This document shows positions 1 to 7,689 of a stretch of DNA of 17,071 bases, one piece after another. Under the pieces are notes generated by a model that did not search any database, was not told the DNA's origin, and saw only the letters and a list, made by a program, of their open reading frames with translations. The DNA is from Hylemonella sp. UBA2468 (GTDB lineage: Bacteria; Pseudomonadota; Gammaproteobacteria; Burkholderiales; Burkholderiaceae_C). The stretch's first letter is position 1, and each line of letters begins with the position of its first letter. Location of the stretch: contig DDPM01000062.1 of assembly GCA_002342165.1 (NCBI GenBank), forward strand, positions 134-17,204, given 5' to 3'. Position numbers and translations under genes: made by a program.

Positions 1-1292
1 ATTTTTTTCATCATGTCTTGCATTTGCTCGAACTCTTTGATCAAGCGGTTCACGTCTTGCACCTGAACACCGGCGCCTGCAGCGATGCGGCGTTTGCGTG
101 TCGCTTTGATGAGCTCAGGTTTGCGCCGCTCTAAGTCGGTCATGCTGTGGATGATGCCTTGCTTGCGACCAATGTCTTTCTCAGCCTTGCCCATATCGAC
201 GTCTTTGGCTTTCGCGGCCATTTGGCTTGGTAGTTTGTCCATCAAATTGGACAAACCGCCCATGGATCGCATTTGCTGAATTTGCGAGAGAAAGTCGTTC
301 AAGTCAAAGTTGTCACCGCGTTTGACTTTGTCAGCCAACTTTTGCGCGGCCGCCATGTCGACGCCCGCAGTGACTTGCTCGACCAACGCCAGTATGTCGC
401 CCATGCCCAAGACACGCTGCGCGTGGCGGTTGGCGTCGAACAATTCCAAGCCGTCCATTTTTTCGCTGGTGCCCGCGAACTTGATCGGCACGCCAGTGAT
501 TTGCCTAACCGACAAGGCCGCGCCGCCGCGTGAGTCACCATCGAGCTTGGTCAACACTATGCCCGTCAAAGGCAATGCGTCTTTAAATGCTTTGGCTGTG
601 TTGATCGCGTCTTGGCCTTGCATCGCATCGACCACAAACAAGGTTTCAACCGGATTCAATACATTGTGCAAGGCTTGAATTTCTTGCATCAAGGCTTCGT
701 CAATACCTAAGCGGCCTGCGGTGTCGACCAACAACACGTCAAAGTAATGCTTGCGTGCATAGTCCAGCGCTTCACGTGCAATATCTTGCGGTTTTTGATC
801 AGCGCTGCTGGGAAACCACTCGGCGCCCACTTGTGCGGTAACGGTTTTGAGTTGTTCAATCGCTGCAGGTCGGTAAACGTCGCCCGACACCGTCAACACT
901 TTCTTTTTACGTTGTTGGATTAACCAACGCGCGAGTTTGGCGGTAGTAGTGGTTTTACCCGCGCCTTGTAAACCGGCCATCAAAATGACTGCGGGTGGTT
1001 GCGCAGCCAAATTCAGATCGCTCACGCCATCGCCCATGGTGGCGGCGAGTTCTTGGTTAACGATGCCGACCAAGGCTTGGCCCGGCTGCAAAGAACCGAT
1101 GACTTCTTGCCCCAGGGCCTTTTCTTTCACCCTTGCGATGAAGTCCCGCACCACAGGCAATGCCACATCAGCCTCCAGCAAGGCCATGCGTACTTCGCGC
1201 AACATGTCGGCGACATTGCTTTCGGTGATGCGCGCCTGACCGCTGATTTGTTTGACGAGTCGGGAGAGTTTGTCGGTAAGGGCTGAAGCCAT
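1..1292 (-). CDS. ffh: Signal recognition particle GTPase Ffh (3' end cut by window edge)
   Basis: Ffh binds 4.5S RNA and signal sequences and, with FtsY, targets nascent membrane proteins to the translocon. I translated this open frame by hand from ATG at 1290-1292 (MASALTDKLSRLVK) to the window edge, giving 430 codons with no stop. Visible are an N-domain (about residues 1-95), the P-loop GLQGAGKTT (107-115), DTAGR (190-194), TKLDGDSRGG (about 247-256), and the M-domain from about residue 300. The M-domain includes the RNA-binding stretch RRKPELIKATRKRRIAAGAG and VQVQDVNRLIKEF. The family is usually about 450 residues, so roughly the last 20 are missing here. The gene is divergent from the ypjD-like gene, with 56 bp between starts. 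A -10-like TAAAAT on the minus strand at 1352-1357 could drive it, but I see no matching -35. Identification is secure. Confidence 0.97.
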   Translation of the reverse strand, partial: MASALTDKLSRLVKQISGQARITESNVADMLREVRMALLEADVALPVVRDFIARVKEKALGQEVIGSLQPGQALVGIVNQELAATMGDGVSDLNLAAQPPAVILMAGLQGAGKTTTTAKLARWLIQQRKKKVLTVSGDVYRPAAIEQLKTVTAQVGAEWFPSSADQKPQDIAREALDYARKHYFDVLLVDTAGRLGIDEALMQEIQALHNVLNPVETLFVVDAMQGQDAINTAKAFKDALPLTGIVLTKLDGDSRGGAALSVRQITGVPIKFAGTSEKMDGLELFDANRHAQRVLGMGDILALVEQVTAGVDMAAAQKLADKVKRGDNFDLNDFLSQIQQMRSMGGLSNLMDKLPSQMAAKAKDVDMGKAEKDIGRKQGIIHSMTDLERRKPELIKATRKRRIAAGAGVQVQDVNRLIKEFEQMQDMMKK

Positions 1293-1336
1293 ATTTATCC
1301 CCATAGGGGTTTCATGAGATGCGTCGAGCAAAACGC

Positions 1337-1342
1337 TAAACT
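1337..1342 (+). promoter_or_regulatory. Putative -10 hexamer of the ypjD-like gene, 6 nt before ATG
   Basis: TAAACT matches TATAAT at 4 of 6 positions and is followed by six bases (TGCCCG) and then the ATG at 1349. Transcription would begin at or next to the A of the start codon, giving a leaderless mRNA. No Shine-Dalgarno sequence precedes the ATG. No convincing -35 is seen 16-18 bp upstream, so this is a weak call supported mainly by the same geometry upstream of mpl. Confidence 0.3.
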
Positions 1343-1348
1343 TGCCCG

Positions 1349-2161
1349 ATGATTTTAGCCAGTGACATCTCTCCTAACCTTTGGTTAGGAATACCCACCG
1401 CTTTTGCTTACGCACTCACCGCGTGGCTGGGCCCTCGCCTCGCATCTGGTGCTGGACACCGCTTGTTGGTCGCACCTTGGCTCCTACATGGTCTTGGATT
1501 GGCTTTTGCTCTATTTGGATCACAAGATGGGGTCATGCGTTTTGGTTTTGCGCCCGCTTTGTCGACCACGGTATGGCTGATGCTGACCTTTTATGTGTTG
1601 GAGCAGCACTGGTTTCCACGACTCAAAACCCGCTGGACACTGATGGTTCTTGGCGCTTCAGTCGTTTTGATTGCTGCGGTGTTTCCTGGCGCACCGATGC
1701 ACTCCAATGCGTCTGCTTTGTTACCTTTGCATTGGGCTTTGGGAATTGCGTCATACGGACTCTTTGCTGCGGCGCTCGTGCATGCCACCATCCTGTCGCA
1801 GGCGGAAAAAAATATGCGCATGGCGGTCGATGCATCGATCGATGTGCCCATCCTCACTTTGGAGCGGTTGACATTTCGCTTCGTCTCAGCGGGCTTTGTC
1901 TTGCTGACAGCTACGCTTCTCGCAGGGTGGTTGTTTGGAGACAGTTTGTATGGCGCCAATGCCGCTTGGCGTTGGGACCACAAAACGGTTTTCTCCGTGT
2001 TGTCTTGGCTCACCTTCGCGGTCTTGCTTGTGGGTAGGCAACGTTTCGGCTGGCGAGGACGCACTGCTATTCGGTTTCTTTATACGGGCACCGGCTTGCT
2101 CTTGCTTGGGTATGTAGGCTCACGCTTTGTGATGGAAGTGGTTCTGGGCCGCACAGCATGA
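1349..2161 (+). CDS. ypjD: Cytochrome c assembly (CcsA/HemX-like) integral membrane protein, YpjD type
   Basis: This 270-aa protein is almost entirely hydrophobic, with about eight membrane helices (roughly residues 11-30, 38-57, 66-85, 97-113, 124-149, 175-197, 212-229 and 241-264). It carries the haem-handling family's WRWDHK signature at 207-212 and scattered histidines (H37, H47, H87, H128, H145, H211) that could ligate haem. The family contains CcsA/CcmC haem exporters and the E. coli inner-membrane protein YpjD, which also lies next to ffh; that shared linkage favours the YpjD branch over a true cytochrome c synthetase. No CcsB partner is present nearby, so a direct cytochrome c role is not shown. 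Its last bases overlap the next gene (ATGA at 2158-2161), implying translational coupling. No Shine-Dalgarno precedes the start. Confidence 0.85.
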   Translation: MILASDISPNLWLGIPTAFAYALTAWLGPRLASGAGHRLLVAPWLLHGLGLAFALFGSQDGVMRFGFAPALSTTVWLMLTFYVLEQHWFPRLKTRWTLMVLGASVVLIAAVFPGAPMHSNASALLPLHWALGIASYGLFAAALVHATILSQAEKNMRMAVDASIDVPILTLERLTFRFVSAGFVLLTATLLAGWLFGDSLYGANAAWRWDHKTVFSVLSWLTFAVLLVGRQRFGWRGRTAIRFLYTGTGLLLLGYVGSRFVMEVVLGRTA

Positions 2162-2400
2162 AATACCTGATCTGGGTAGCGGTCATCTTTGCCGTTTTAT
2201 GGTGGATTCGTCAGCAGCGCAGTGGAAAGCGTTCACCTTCTTTTAAAAAAAGCAAAGTTCCCAATGTCATGTTGCCCTGTGCGCACTGCGGTTTGCATAT
2301 TCCTGAAAAAGAAGCCGTGTTTGGAAAACTCTTAGCCAATGGGGAACCTGCGCCCTACTGCACCCAACAACATTTGCAAGAACACGAGGGCCGTACGTGA
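2158..2400 (+). CDS. PP0621 family small membrane-anchored zinc-binding-like protein
   Basis: This 80-residue protein has one N-terminal hydrophobic segment (about 3-17, LIWVAVIFAVLWW), a basic linker (RSGKRSPSFKKSK), and a cysteine/histidine-rich tail: C41-x2-C44, H47, and C68-x3-H72. That spacing suggests a small treble-clef or MYND-like zinc site on the cytoplasmic side. It matches my memory of the PP0621 family of proteobacteria, whose function is not established. Start and stop overlap both neighbours (ATGA with the ypjD-like gene, GTGA with ampD), so all three are probably translated from one mRNA. The short length is normal for the family. Assignment rests on the overall pattern rather than a search. 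Confidence 0.8.
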   Translation: MKYLIWVAVIFAVLWWIRQQRSGKRSPSFKKSKVPNVMLPCAHCGLHIPEKEAVFGKLLANGEPAPYCTQQHLQEHEGRT

Positions 2401-3005
2401 ACCTTGGGGTTTCGCAGTGGCACGAGGGTTGGTGGTCGCACGCCGTGCGCATAGATTCCCCCAACTTTGGAGAACGTCCAAACCATGTACAGATTGACTT
2501 GCTGGTCATTCACTCCATCAGTTTGCCGCCTGGCGTGTATGGCGGCCCTGAAATAGAAGCGCTGTTTACCAACCAACTTGACTGGGACGCCCATCCCTAC
2601 TTTGCAAGCATTCGCGGTATGCAAGTCTCCTCACACTTTGTGATTCGTAGAGACGGCAGCCTGATGCAGTTCGTGAGTTGTAACAAACGTGCGTGGCATG
2701 CCGGCGTGTCGCATTACCGCGGGCGTGATAACTGCAACGACGATTCGATTGGTATTGAACTCGAAGGTTTAGAGGGCGAAACATTCGATGTAGCGCAATA
2801 CGAAACTCTTTCACTCTTGTGCACACAATTGATAAACAACTACCCCATTGCGCACATCGCAGGCCACGAAGACATCGCGCCTGGTCGCAAATTCGACCCT
2901 GGCTCAGGCTTTGATTGGCATTTACTCCAAGATAAATTAGTACTTTCAAATTCATTTTTTCCGCCTACGCGCTTAGGCGAAAAAATAGCAAAAAAAAATA
3001 TTTAA
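2397..3005 (+). CDS. ampD: 1,6-anhydro-N-acetylmuramyl-L-alanine amidase AmpD
   Basis: Cytoplasmic zinc amidase of peptidoglycan recycling that removes the peptide from 1,6-anhydroMurNAc-peptides; in bacteria with AmpR/AmpC it indirectly keeps beta-lactamase silent. It has the Amidase_2 fold with LLVIHSISLPPG (H39), SSHFVIRRDG (79-87), GIELEG (E121), and IAGHEDIAPGRKFDPG (H157, K165, D167). These match the zinc ligands H34/H154/D164 and the catalytic E116/K162 of enterobacterial AmpD with a constant small offset. The start is GTG, overlapping the preceding stop, with GAGG seven bases upstream; it is supported by the conserved GWW near residue 12. At 202 aa it is slightly longer than usual because of a Phe/Lys-rich tail. 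It is the last gene of the three-gene operon. mpl, which reuses the released tripeptide, is also in this window. Confidence 0.95.
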   Translation: MNLGVSQWHEGWWSHAVRIDSPNFGERPNHVQIDLLVIHSISLPPGVYGGPEIEALFTNQLDWDAHPYFASIRGMQVSSHFVIRRDGSLMQFVSCNKRAWHAGVSHYRGRDNCNDDSIGIELEGLEGETFDVAQYETLSLLCTQLINNYPIAHIAGHEDIAPGRKFDPGSGFDWHLLQDKLVLSNSFFPPTRLGEKIAKKNI

Positions 3006-3222
3006 TTGCTTTCCCTATGTTGGGATGGGTGGACTATTTTGTCTTCAGTAGACGCACTCCCAATTTCTTGGGCATTGGCGAAGCAAACACATTTAAAAAG
3101 CGCATGGAATAAAGCTTTTATTTAAAAACCCTAATCTCTACATGGCCTGATTCAGTTATCGCCTTGCTAAAAATTAATGACGTTTTTGCCATACGGAAGA
3201 AAAAAGCCCTTTATCCTTGAAA
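3006..3222. other. AT-rich intergenic stretch upstream of the nrdA control region
   Basis: No credible gene is present. On the plus strand AAAAGC (3096-3101) can pair with GCTTTT (3114-3119) across a 12-nt loop, followed by ATTT. This is a weak candidate terminator for the ampD operon, since only two G-C pairs hold it. The rest shows no repeat or motif I recognise. An ATG at 3177 is in frame with nrdA but is not the likely start (see the nrdA entry). Confidence 0.4.
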
Positions 3223-3238
3223 ACACTACCCCTAGTGC
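3223..3238 (+). promoter_or_regulatory. NrdR box 1 (distal) upstream of nrdA
   Basis: ACACTACCCCTAGTGC matches the outer halves of the 16-bp NrdR consensus acaCwAtATaTwGtgt (ACACTA and TAGTGc) but has CCCC in the centre. It lies just upstream of the predicted -35. Its start is exactly 32 bp from that of the second box, the roughly three-helical-turn spacing typical of paired NrdR boxes. NrdR is the ATP/dATP-sensing repressor of ribonucleotide reductase genes. Confidence 0.75.
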
Positions 3239-3239
3239 C

Positions 3240-3268
3240 TTGAAGGAGTCACGCACACCAGATATAGT
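3240..3268 (+). promoter_or_regulatory. Sigma70 promoter of nrdAB
   Basis: TTGAAG (3240-3245, 4 of 6 to TTGACA), a 17-bp spacer, and TATAGT (3263-3268, 5 of 6 to TATAAT). The predicted transcription start is near 3275, giving an 85-nt leader before the nrdA ATG at 3360. The -10 lies inside the proximal NrdR box and the distal box ends one base before the -35, so bound NrdR would block RNA polymerase. Confidence 0.75.
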
Positions 3269-3270
3269 GT
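3255..3270 (+). promoter_or_regulatory. NrdR box 2 (proximal) overlapping the nrdA -10
   Basis: ACACCAGATATAGTGT matches the NrdR consensus acaCwAtATaTwGtgt at nearly every position (deviations at the first w, where C replaces A/T, and at the following central T). It covers the -10 hexamer TATAGT at 3263-3268. Together with the box 32 bp upstream it forms the classical paired operator. Confidence 0.85.
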
Positions 3271-3344
3271 GGGGTCGCGTTGCTTCACTTTTAAAAAGTT
3301 CGTCTTTCAAGTTGCAAGCCACCCGCACACATGAATTGAATAAC

Positions 3345-3350
3345 AGGAAG
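3345..3350 (+). promoter_or_regulatory. Ribosome binding site deciding the nrdA start
   Basis: AGGAAG lies nine bases before the ATG at 3360. It is the only good Shine-Dalgarno near any in-frame start. The upstream in-frame ATG at 3177 precedes the predicted promoter and is therefore unlikely to be transcribed from it. Confidence 0.7.
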
Positions 3351-3359
3351 AAAAACGAC

Positions 3360-6290
3360 ATGCAACTTGTTGAATCCACTACAAAAATTAATCCAACACC
3401 TTTCCCCGCTACCACCCAAGACCGCATCAGCGCCGACAGCCCCACCCTGTTGGCCCACTACCAAATTATTCGCCGCAATGGCGCGGTAGTTCCGTTTGAG
3501 CCCGCCAAGATTGCCGTGGCCATGATGAAGGCGTTTTTGGCCGTGCATGGCACCCAAGGCGCGGCGTCTGCCAGCGTGCGTGAAACCGTGGACGTTTTGA
3601 CCCAAGCCGTGGTCCGTGCCTTGATGCGCTCACGTCCAGGCGGTGGCACCTTCCACATCGAAGACGTGCAAGACCAGGTCGAACTCGGTTTGATGCGCGG
3701 TGGCCATCACGAAATCGCTCGCGCTTACGTGCTCTACCGCGAGCGCCGCACCCAAGAGCGCGCCCACACCAAAGAACAAGCCGCGCCCGCAGCCCCCACC
3801 ATGCATGTGCTTGAAGGTGGTCAACGCGTGCCATTGGACCTGCAGCACCTGCAACGTTTGATCAATGACGCTTGCGCCGGTTTGGGCGCGGATGTGCGTG
3901 CAGAGCCCATCATGGCCGAGACCATGCGTAACCTCTACGACGGCGTGCCGATGGACGAGGTCTACAAAGCCGCGATCTTGGCCACCCGCACCTTAATCGA
4001 AAAAGACCCCGACTACACCTACGCCACTGCACGCTTGCTGATGCACACCATCGCTAAAGAAGTGTTGGGCAAAGAAGTCCTGCACGCCGACATGGGACAG
4101 CACTACGCGCAGTATTTCCCACAGTTCATCAAAAAGGGCGTTGACAACGAATTGCTCGACCCACAAATGTTGCAGTTTGACTTGCAGCGCTTGGGCTCTG
4201 CTCTCAAAGCCGGTCGCGATTTGAAGTTTGACTACCTCGGTCTGCAAACCCTGTATGACCGCTACTTCTTGCACGTGCGCAAACAACGCATCGAGTTGCC
4301 ACAAGCGTTTTTCATGCGCGTCGCCATGGGTCTCGCCTTGAACGAAATCGACCGCGAAGCGCGCGCGATTGAGTTCTACGAGGTTCTGTCGTCCTTTGAC
4401 TTCATGTCAAGCACACCAACTTTGTTCAACAGCGGCACTTTGCGCTCACAACTCTCTAGCTGCTACCTCTCTACCGTGCCTGACGACCTAGATGGCATTT
4501 ATGAGCTCATCAAAGAAAACGCCTTGCTATCTAAATTCGCTGGCGGTTTGGGTAACGACTGGACTCGCGTGCGCGCATTAGGTAGCCACATCAAAGGCAC
4601 CAATGGCGAATCACAAGGCGTGGTGCCCTTCTTGAAAGTTGTCAACGACACTGCCGTGGCGGTGAACCAAGGCGGCAAGCGCAAAGGCGCTGTTTGCACC
4701 TACTTGGAGAGCTGGCATTTAGACGTCGAAGAATTCTTAGAGTTGCGCAAAAACACGGGTGATGACCGCCGACGCACTCACGACATGAACACCGCCAACT
4801 GGATTCCAGACTTGTTCATGCGTCGCGTGATGGAAAAAGGCGAGTGGACATTGTTCTCGCCCTCGGATGTTCCCGATTTGCACGACCTCTACGGCGCCGA
4901 GTTCGAGAAAGCTTATGTGGCATACGAAGCCAAAGCCAAGAGCGGTGAAATCAAACCCAGCAAAACCGTCCAAGCTACCGACATGTGGCGCAAGATGCTG
5001 ACCATGCTGTTTGAAACAGGCCACCCATGGATCACTTTCAAAGACCCATGCAATGTGCGCTCACCCCAACAGCACGTGGGCGTTGTGCATTCGTCCAACC
5101 TGTGTACCGAAATCACGTTGAACACCAGCGACACTGAAACCGCGGTCTGTAACCTCGGCTCGGTCAATCTGTCACAGCATTTGATCGAAGGCGCGAACGG
5201 CCAAGAACTCGACCACGACAAACTCAAACGCACCATCTCTACCGCGATGCGCATGCTCGACAACGTGATCGATATCAACTACTACGCCGTGAAAAAAGCG
5301 CGTGACTCGAACTTGCGCCACCGCCCTGTTGGCCTGGGCATCATGTCTTTCCAAGATAGCTTGTACGAAATGCGTATTCCTTACGCCTCACAAGCTGCCG
5401 TCGAGTTTGCGGACCGCTCGATGGAAGCGGTTTGCTACTACGCCTACTGGGCATCGACTGAACTCGCCAAAGAACGCGGCCAATATGCAAGCTACAAAGG
5501 TTCTTTGTGGGACAAAGGTGTTTTGCCCTTGGACTCTTTAGACCTTCTCGCGACTGCTCGCGGTGGTTATTTAGATGTAGACCGATCCACCACTTTGGAC
5601 TGGGAATCATTGCGCCACAAAATCGCCAAAGACGGCATGCGTAATTCCAATTGCGTGGCGATTGCACCAACCGCGACTATCTCCAACATCATTGGCGTTG
5701 ACGCTTCCATCGAACCTTGCTTTGGTAATTTGTCGGTCAAGTCCAACTTGTCTGGCGAGTTCACGGTGATCAATAGCTACCTGGTGCGCGACTTGAAGCG
5801 CCTCGGTTTGTGGGACGACGTGATGGTCATGGACCTCAAGCACTTTGACGGTTCATTGCAACCCATCGACCGTGTGCCTCAAGACATCAAGGCTCTGTAC
5901 GCGACCGCTTTTGAAATTGAACCCGTGTGGTTGGTGGAAGCCGCCTCTCGCCGTCAAAAGTGGATCGATCAAGCTCAGTCGCTCAACATTTACATGGCTG
6001 GCGCTTCGGGCAAGAAGCTTGATGAAACCTACAAGCTCGCATGGTTGCGCGGCCTCAAGACCACCTACTACCTGCGTACCACATCGGCCACACACGCTGA
6101 AAAATCAACGGTTACAGCGGGTCGACTCAACGCCGTGTCTTCGGGCAGTGCATCACAAGGCGCTTCAATGAGTGCCCCTATGAGTGCGTTAGATGCAGCA
6201 GCTGCCGCCGCGCAAAGTCAAATGTCAACTGCAGCCACCGACATCAAGTTCTGTGCCATTGACGACCCAGGTTGTGAGGCTTGCCAGTAA
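3360..6290 (+). CDS. nrdA: Class Ia ribonucleoside-diphosphate reductase, large (alpha) subunit NrdA
   Basis: Reduces ribonucleoside diphosphates to dNDPs with the NrdB radical subunit. It is 976 aa from the chosen ATG at 3360, longer than E. coli NrdA (about 760) because two ATP-cone regulatory domains precede the catalytic barrel: about residues 34-128 (IIRRNGAVVPFEPAKI) and 148-235 (VLEGGQRVPLDLQHL). Active-site residues are C368 (SSCYL), N580/C582/E584 (NLCTE), C597 (VCNLGSVNL) and the radical-transfer pair Y903-Y904. The tail ends GCEACQ with C972 and C975, the thioredoxin/glutaredoxin-recharged pair, after a flexible Ser/Ala/Met linker (about 925-960). The frame is open back to 3177, but that extension contains the promoter and both NrdR boxes and looks unlike protein, so 3360 is preferred. 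nrdB follows after 118 bp. Confidence 0.97.
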   Translation: MQLVESTTKINPTPFPATTQDRISADSPTLLAHYQIIRRNGAVVPFEPAKIAVAMMKAFLAVHGTQGAASASVRETVDVLTQAVVRALMRSRPGGGTFHIEDVQDQVELGLMRGGHHEIARAYVLYRERRTQERAHTKEQAAPAAPTMHVLEGGQRVPLDLQHLQRLINDACAGLGADVRAEPIMAETMRNLYDGVPMDEVYKAAILATRTLIEKDPDYTYATARLLMHTIAKEVLGKEVLHADMGQHYAQYFPQFIKKGVDNELLDPQMLQFDLQRLGSALKAGRDLKFDYLGLQTLYDRYFLHVRKQRIELPQAFFMRVAMGLALNEIDREARAIEFYEVLSSFDFMSSTPTLFNSGTLRSQLSSCYLSTVPDDLDGIYELIKENALLSKFAGGLGNDWTRVRALGSHIKGTNGESQGVVPFLKVVNDTAVAVNQGGKRKGAVCTYLESWHLDVEEFLELRKNTGDDRRRTHDMNTANWIPDLFMRRVMEKGEWTLFSPSDVPDLHDLYGAEFEKAYVAYEAKAKSGEIKPSKTVQATDMWRKMLTMLFETGHPWITFKDPCNVRSPQQHVGVVHSSNLCTEITLNTSDTETAVCNLGSVNLSQHLIEGANGQELDHDKLKRTISTAMRMLDNVIDINYYAVKKARDSNLRHRPVGLGIMSFQDSLYEMRIPYASQAAVEFADRSMEAVCYYAYWASTELAKERGQYASYKGSLWDKGVLPLDSLDLLATARGGYLDVDRSTTLDWESLRHKIAKDGMRNSNCVAIAPTATISNIIGVDASIEPCFGNLSVKSNLSGEFTVINSYLVRDLKRLGLWDDVMVMDLKHFDGSLQPIDRVPQDIKALYATAFEIEPVWLVEAASRRQKWIDQAQSLNIYMAGASGKKLDETYKLAWLRGLKTTYYLRTTSATHAEKSTVTAGRLNAVSSGSASQGASMSAPMSALDAAAAAAQSQMSTAATDIKFCAIDDPGCEACQ

Positions 6291-6304
6291 GAAACACATC
6301 ACAG

Positions 6305-6335
6305 GTGTTGCTCATCCGATGCGCATGAGCAACAC
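6305..6335 (+). other. Perfect 11-bp hairpin between nrdA and nrdB
   Basis: GTGTTGCTCAT (6305-6315) and ATGAGCAACAC (6325-6335) are perfect inverted repeats around a 9-nt loop. A short AC repeat follows (6332-6343) rather than a T-run, so it is not a standard intrinsic terminator. It could block 3'-to-5' decay of nrdA mRNA, act as a partial attenuator setting the nrdA:nrdB ratio, or mark a processing site. Confidence 0.75.
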
Positions 6336-6408
6336 ACACACACATTCATTCACACGATTGCTTTTCATTTCTTAACACTACTCGGATAATCCGCTGATTG
6401 GAATTTTT

Positions 6409-7608
6409 ATGTTGACCTGGGACGAAGAAGTTAAACCCGCATCCTTTATGCCTGTGACCGGCGCCAATACTGACGGCCGGAAGGTAGACCTCCCTCTTCA
6501 ATCTTTGCCACAGCTGCACACCATGCAGATGCCCAGCCCATCTTTTGCGGCATCTGCCATCAAACCCCAGACCGCCACTTCTGCAACATCTCACCGCATC
6601 AAGGCGTCTGACAAGCGCATCATCAATGGCCAAACCGATGTGAATCAGTTGGTCCCCTTCAAATACAAATGGGCTTGGGAAAAATATTTGGCCACTTGCG
6701 CCAACCACTGGATGCCGCAAGAAGTCAACATGACACGTGACATTTCGCTTTGGAAAGACCCCAATGGTCTCACCGCTGACGAGCGACGCATTGTGATGCG
6801 CAACCTGGGCTTTTTTGTCACTGCGGACTCTTTGGCAGCCAACAATATTGTGTTAGGCACCTACCGCCACATCACCGCACCTGAATGCCGTCAGTTCTTG
6901 TTGCGACAAGCTTTTGAAGAAGCCATCCATACCCATGCTTACCAGTACATCGTGGAATCGTTGGGCTTGGATGAGTCTGAAATTTTCAACGCCTACCATG
7001 AGGTTCAGTCCATTCGCGACAAGGATGAGTTTTTAATTCCGTTCATCAATGCGATCATGGATTCCAACTTCCATACAGGCACCCTGGAAACCGACCAGAC
7101 CCTTCTGAAGTCCTTGATTGTGTTTGCCTGCCTCATGGAAGGCCTGTTTTTCTACGTAGGATTCACCCAAATTTTGGCCTTAGGTCGCCAAAACAAGATG
7201 ACGGGTGCTGCAGAACAGTACCAGTACATCTTGCGTGACGAATCCATGCACTGCAATTTTGGTATTGACCTGATCAACCAAATCAAACTTGAAAACCCAC
7301 AGCTGTGGACCTCCGAATTCAAGTCTGAAATTCGCGCCATTTTTGAAAAGGCGGTCGAACTGGAATACCGCTACGCAGAAGACACCATGCCTCGCGGCGT
7401 GCTGGGCATGAACGCCTCCATGTTCAAAGGCTACTTGCGCTACATCGCCAACCGCAGAGCCACCCAAATTGGTTTAGAGCCGCTGTTCCCGAACGAAGAA
7501 AACCCGTTCCCGTGGATGAGCGAAATGATTGACCTTAAAAAAGAGCGCAACTTCTTTGAAACCCGCGTGATTGAGTACCAGTCGGGTGGTGCGCTCTCTT
7601 GGGACTGA
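6409..7608 (+). CDS. nrdB: Class Ia ribonucleoside-diphosphate reductase, small (beta) subunit NrdB
   Basis: This 399-aa ferritin-like diiron protein generates the tyrosyl radical used by NrdA. All ligands are visible with E. coli spacing: D140, E171, H174 ([10 protein letters not shown]), E244 (MEGLFFYV), E278 and H281 (RDESMH). The radical tyrosine is Y178, seven residues after E171 as in E. coli (E115/Y122). The tyrosine excludes the Chlamydia-type class Ic, which has Phe. The first 60 residues or so are a low-complexity extension before the helical core. The C-terminus [10 protein letters not shown] is the probable NrdA-docking tail. The start ATG at 6409 has a modest TTGGAA sequence 6 nt upstream. 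A possible internal promoter (TTTTCA at 6362-6367, 17 bp, GATAAT at 6385-6390) is weak; expression is probably from the nrdA promoter. Confidence 0.97.
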   Translation: MLTWDEEVKPASFMPVTGANTDGRKVDLPLQSLPQLHTMQMPSPSFAASAIKPQTATSATSHRIKASDKRIINGQTDVNQLVPFKYKWAWEKYLATCANHWMPQEVNMTRDISLWKDPNGLTADERRIVMRNLGFFVTADSLAANNIVLGTYRHITAPECRQFLLRQAFEEAIHTHAYQYIVESLGLDESEIFNAYHEVQSIRDKDEFLIPFINAIMDSNFHTGTLETDQTLLKSLIVFACLMEGLFFYVGFTQILALGRQNKMTGAAEQYQYILRDESMHCNFGIDLINQIKLENPQLWTSEFKSEIRAIFEKAVELEYRYAEDTMPRGVLGMNASMFKGYLRYIANRRATQIGLEPLFPNEENPFPWMSEMIDLKKERNFFETRVIEYQSGGALSWD

Positions 7609-7638
7609 TTCATCACCTGTCTATGGCTTTAAGAACTT

Positions 7639-7681
7639 CATCCATTGCCCACCCATCCAAAGAGATGGGATGCAGTGGATG
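7639..7681 (+). other. Hairpin 1 of a triple-hairpin tract after nrdB
   Basis: Bases 7639-7648 pair with 7672-7681 (ten pairs, one U-G). A small internal loop follows, and CCCATC (7652-7657) pairs with GATGGG (7664-7669) around a 6-nt loop. No T-run follows. It begins 31 nt after the nrdB stop and could be the stabilised 3' end of nrdAB mRNA or part of the leader of the histone-like gene. Confidence 0.65.
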
Positions 7682-7689
7682 TTCCCGTG

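Noticed and set aside
2955..2985. Stem-loop TTTTTT-CGCCTA / TAGGCG-AAAAAA near the end of ampD as a terminator
   Set aside because: The downstream arm is followed by A-rich sequence rather than T, and it lies inside the coding frame. It does not fit an intrinsic terminator for ampD and no minus-strand gene needs one there.
3177..3359. N-terminal extension of nrdA beginning at the in-frame ATG at 3177
   Set aside because: The stretch contains the predicted promoter and both NrdR boxes, lacks a Shine-Dalgarno at 3177, and its translation does not resemble NrdA. ATG at 3360 has AGGAAG at good spacing.
6362..6390. Separate nrdB promoter (TTTTCA, 17 bp, GATAAT)
   Set aside because: The -35 is poor and the leader would be only about 12 nt, while no full NrdR box is nearby (only an ACACTA half site). 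Too weak to list as a feature.
6409..7608. NrdB as a class Ic (radical-tyrosine-less) small subunit
   Set aside because: The position equivalent to E. coli Y122 is Y178, so it is a tyrosyl-radical class Ia type.
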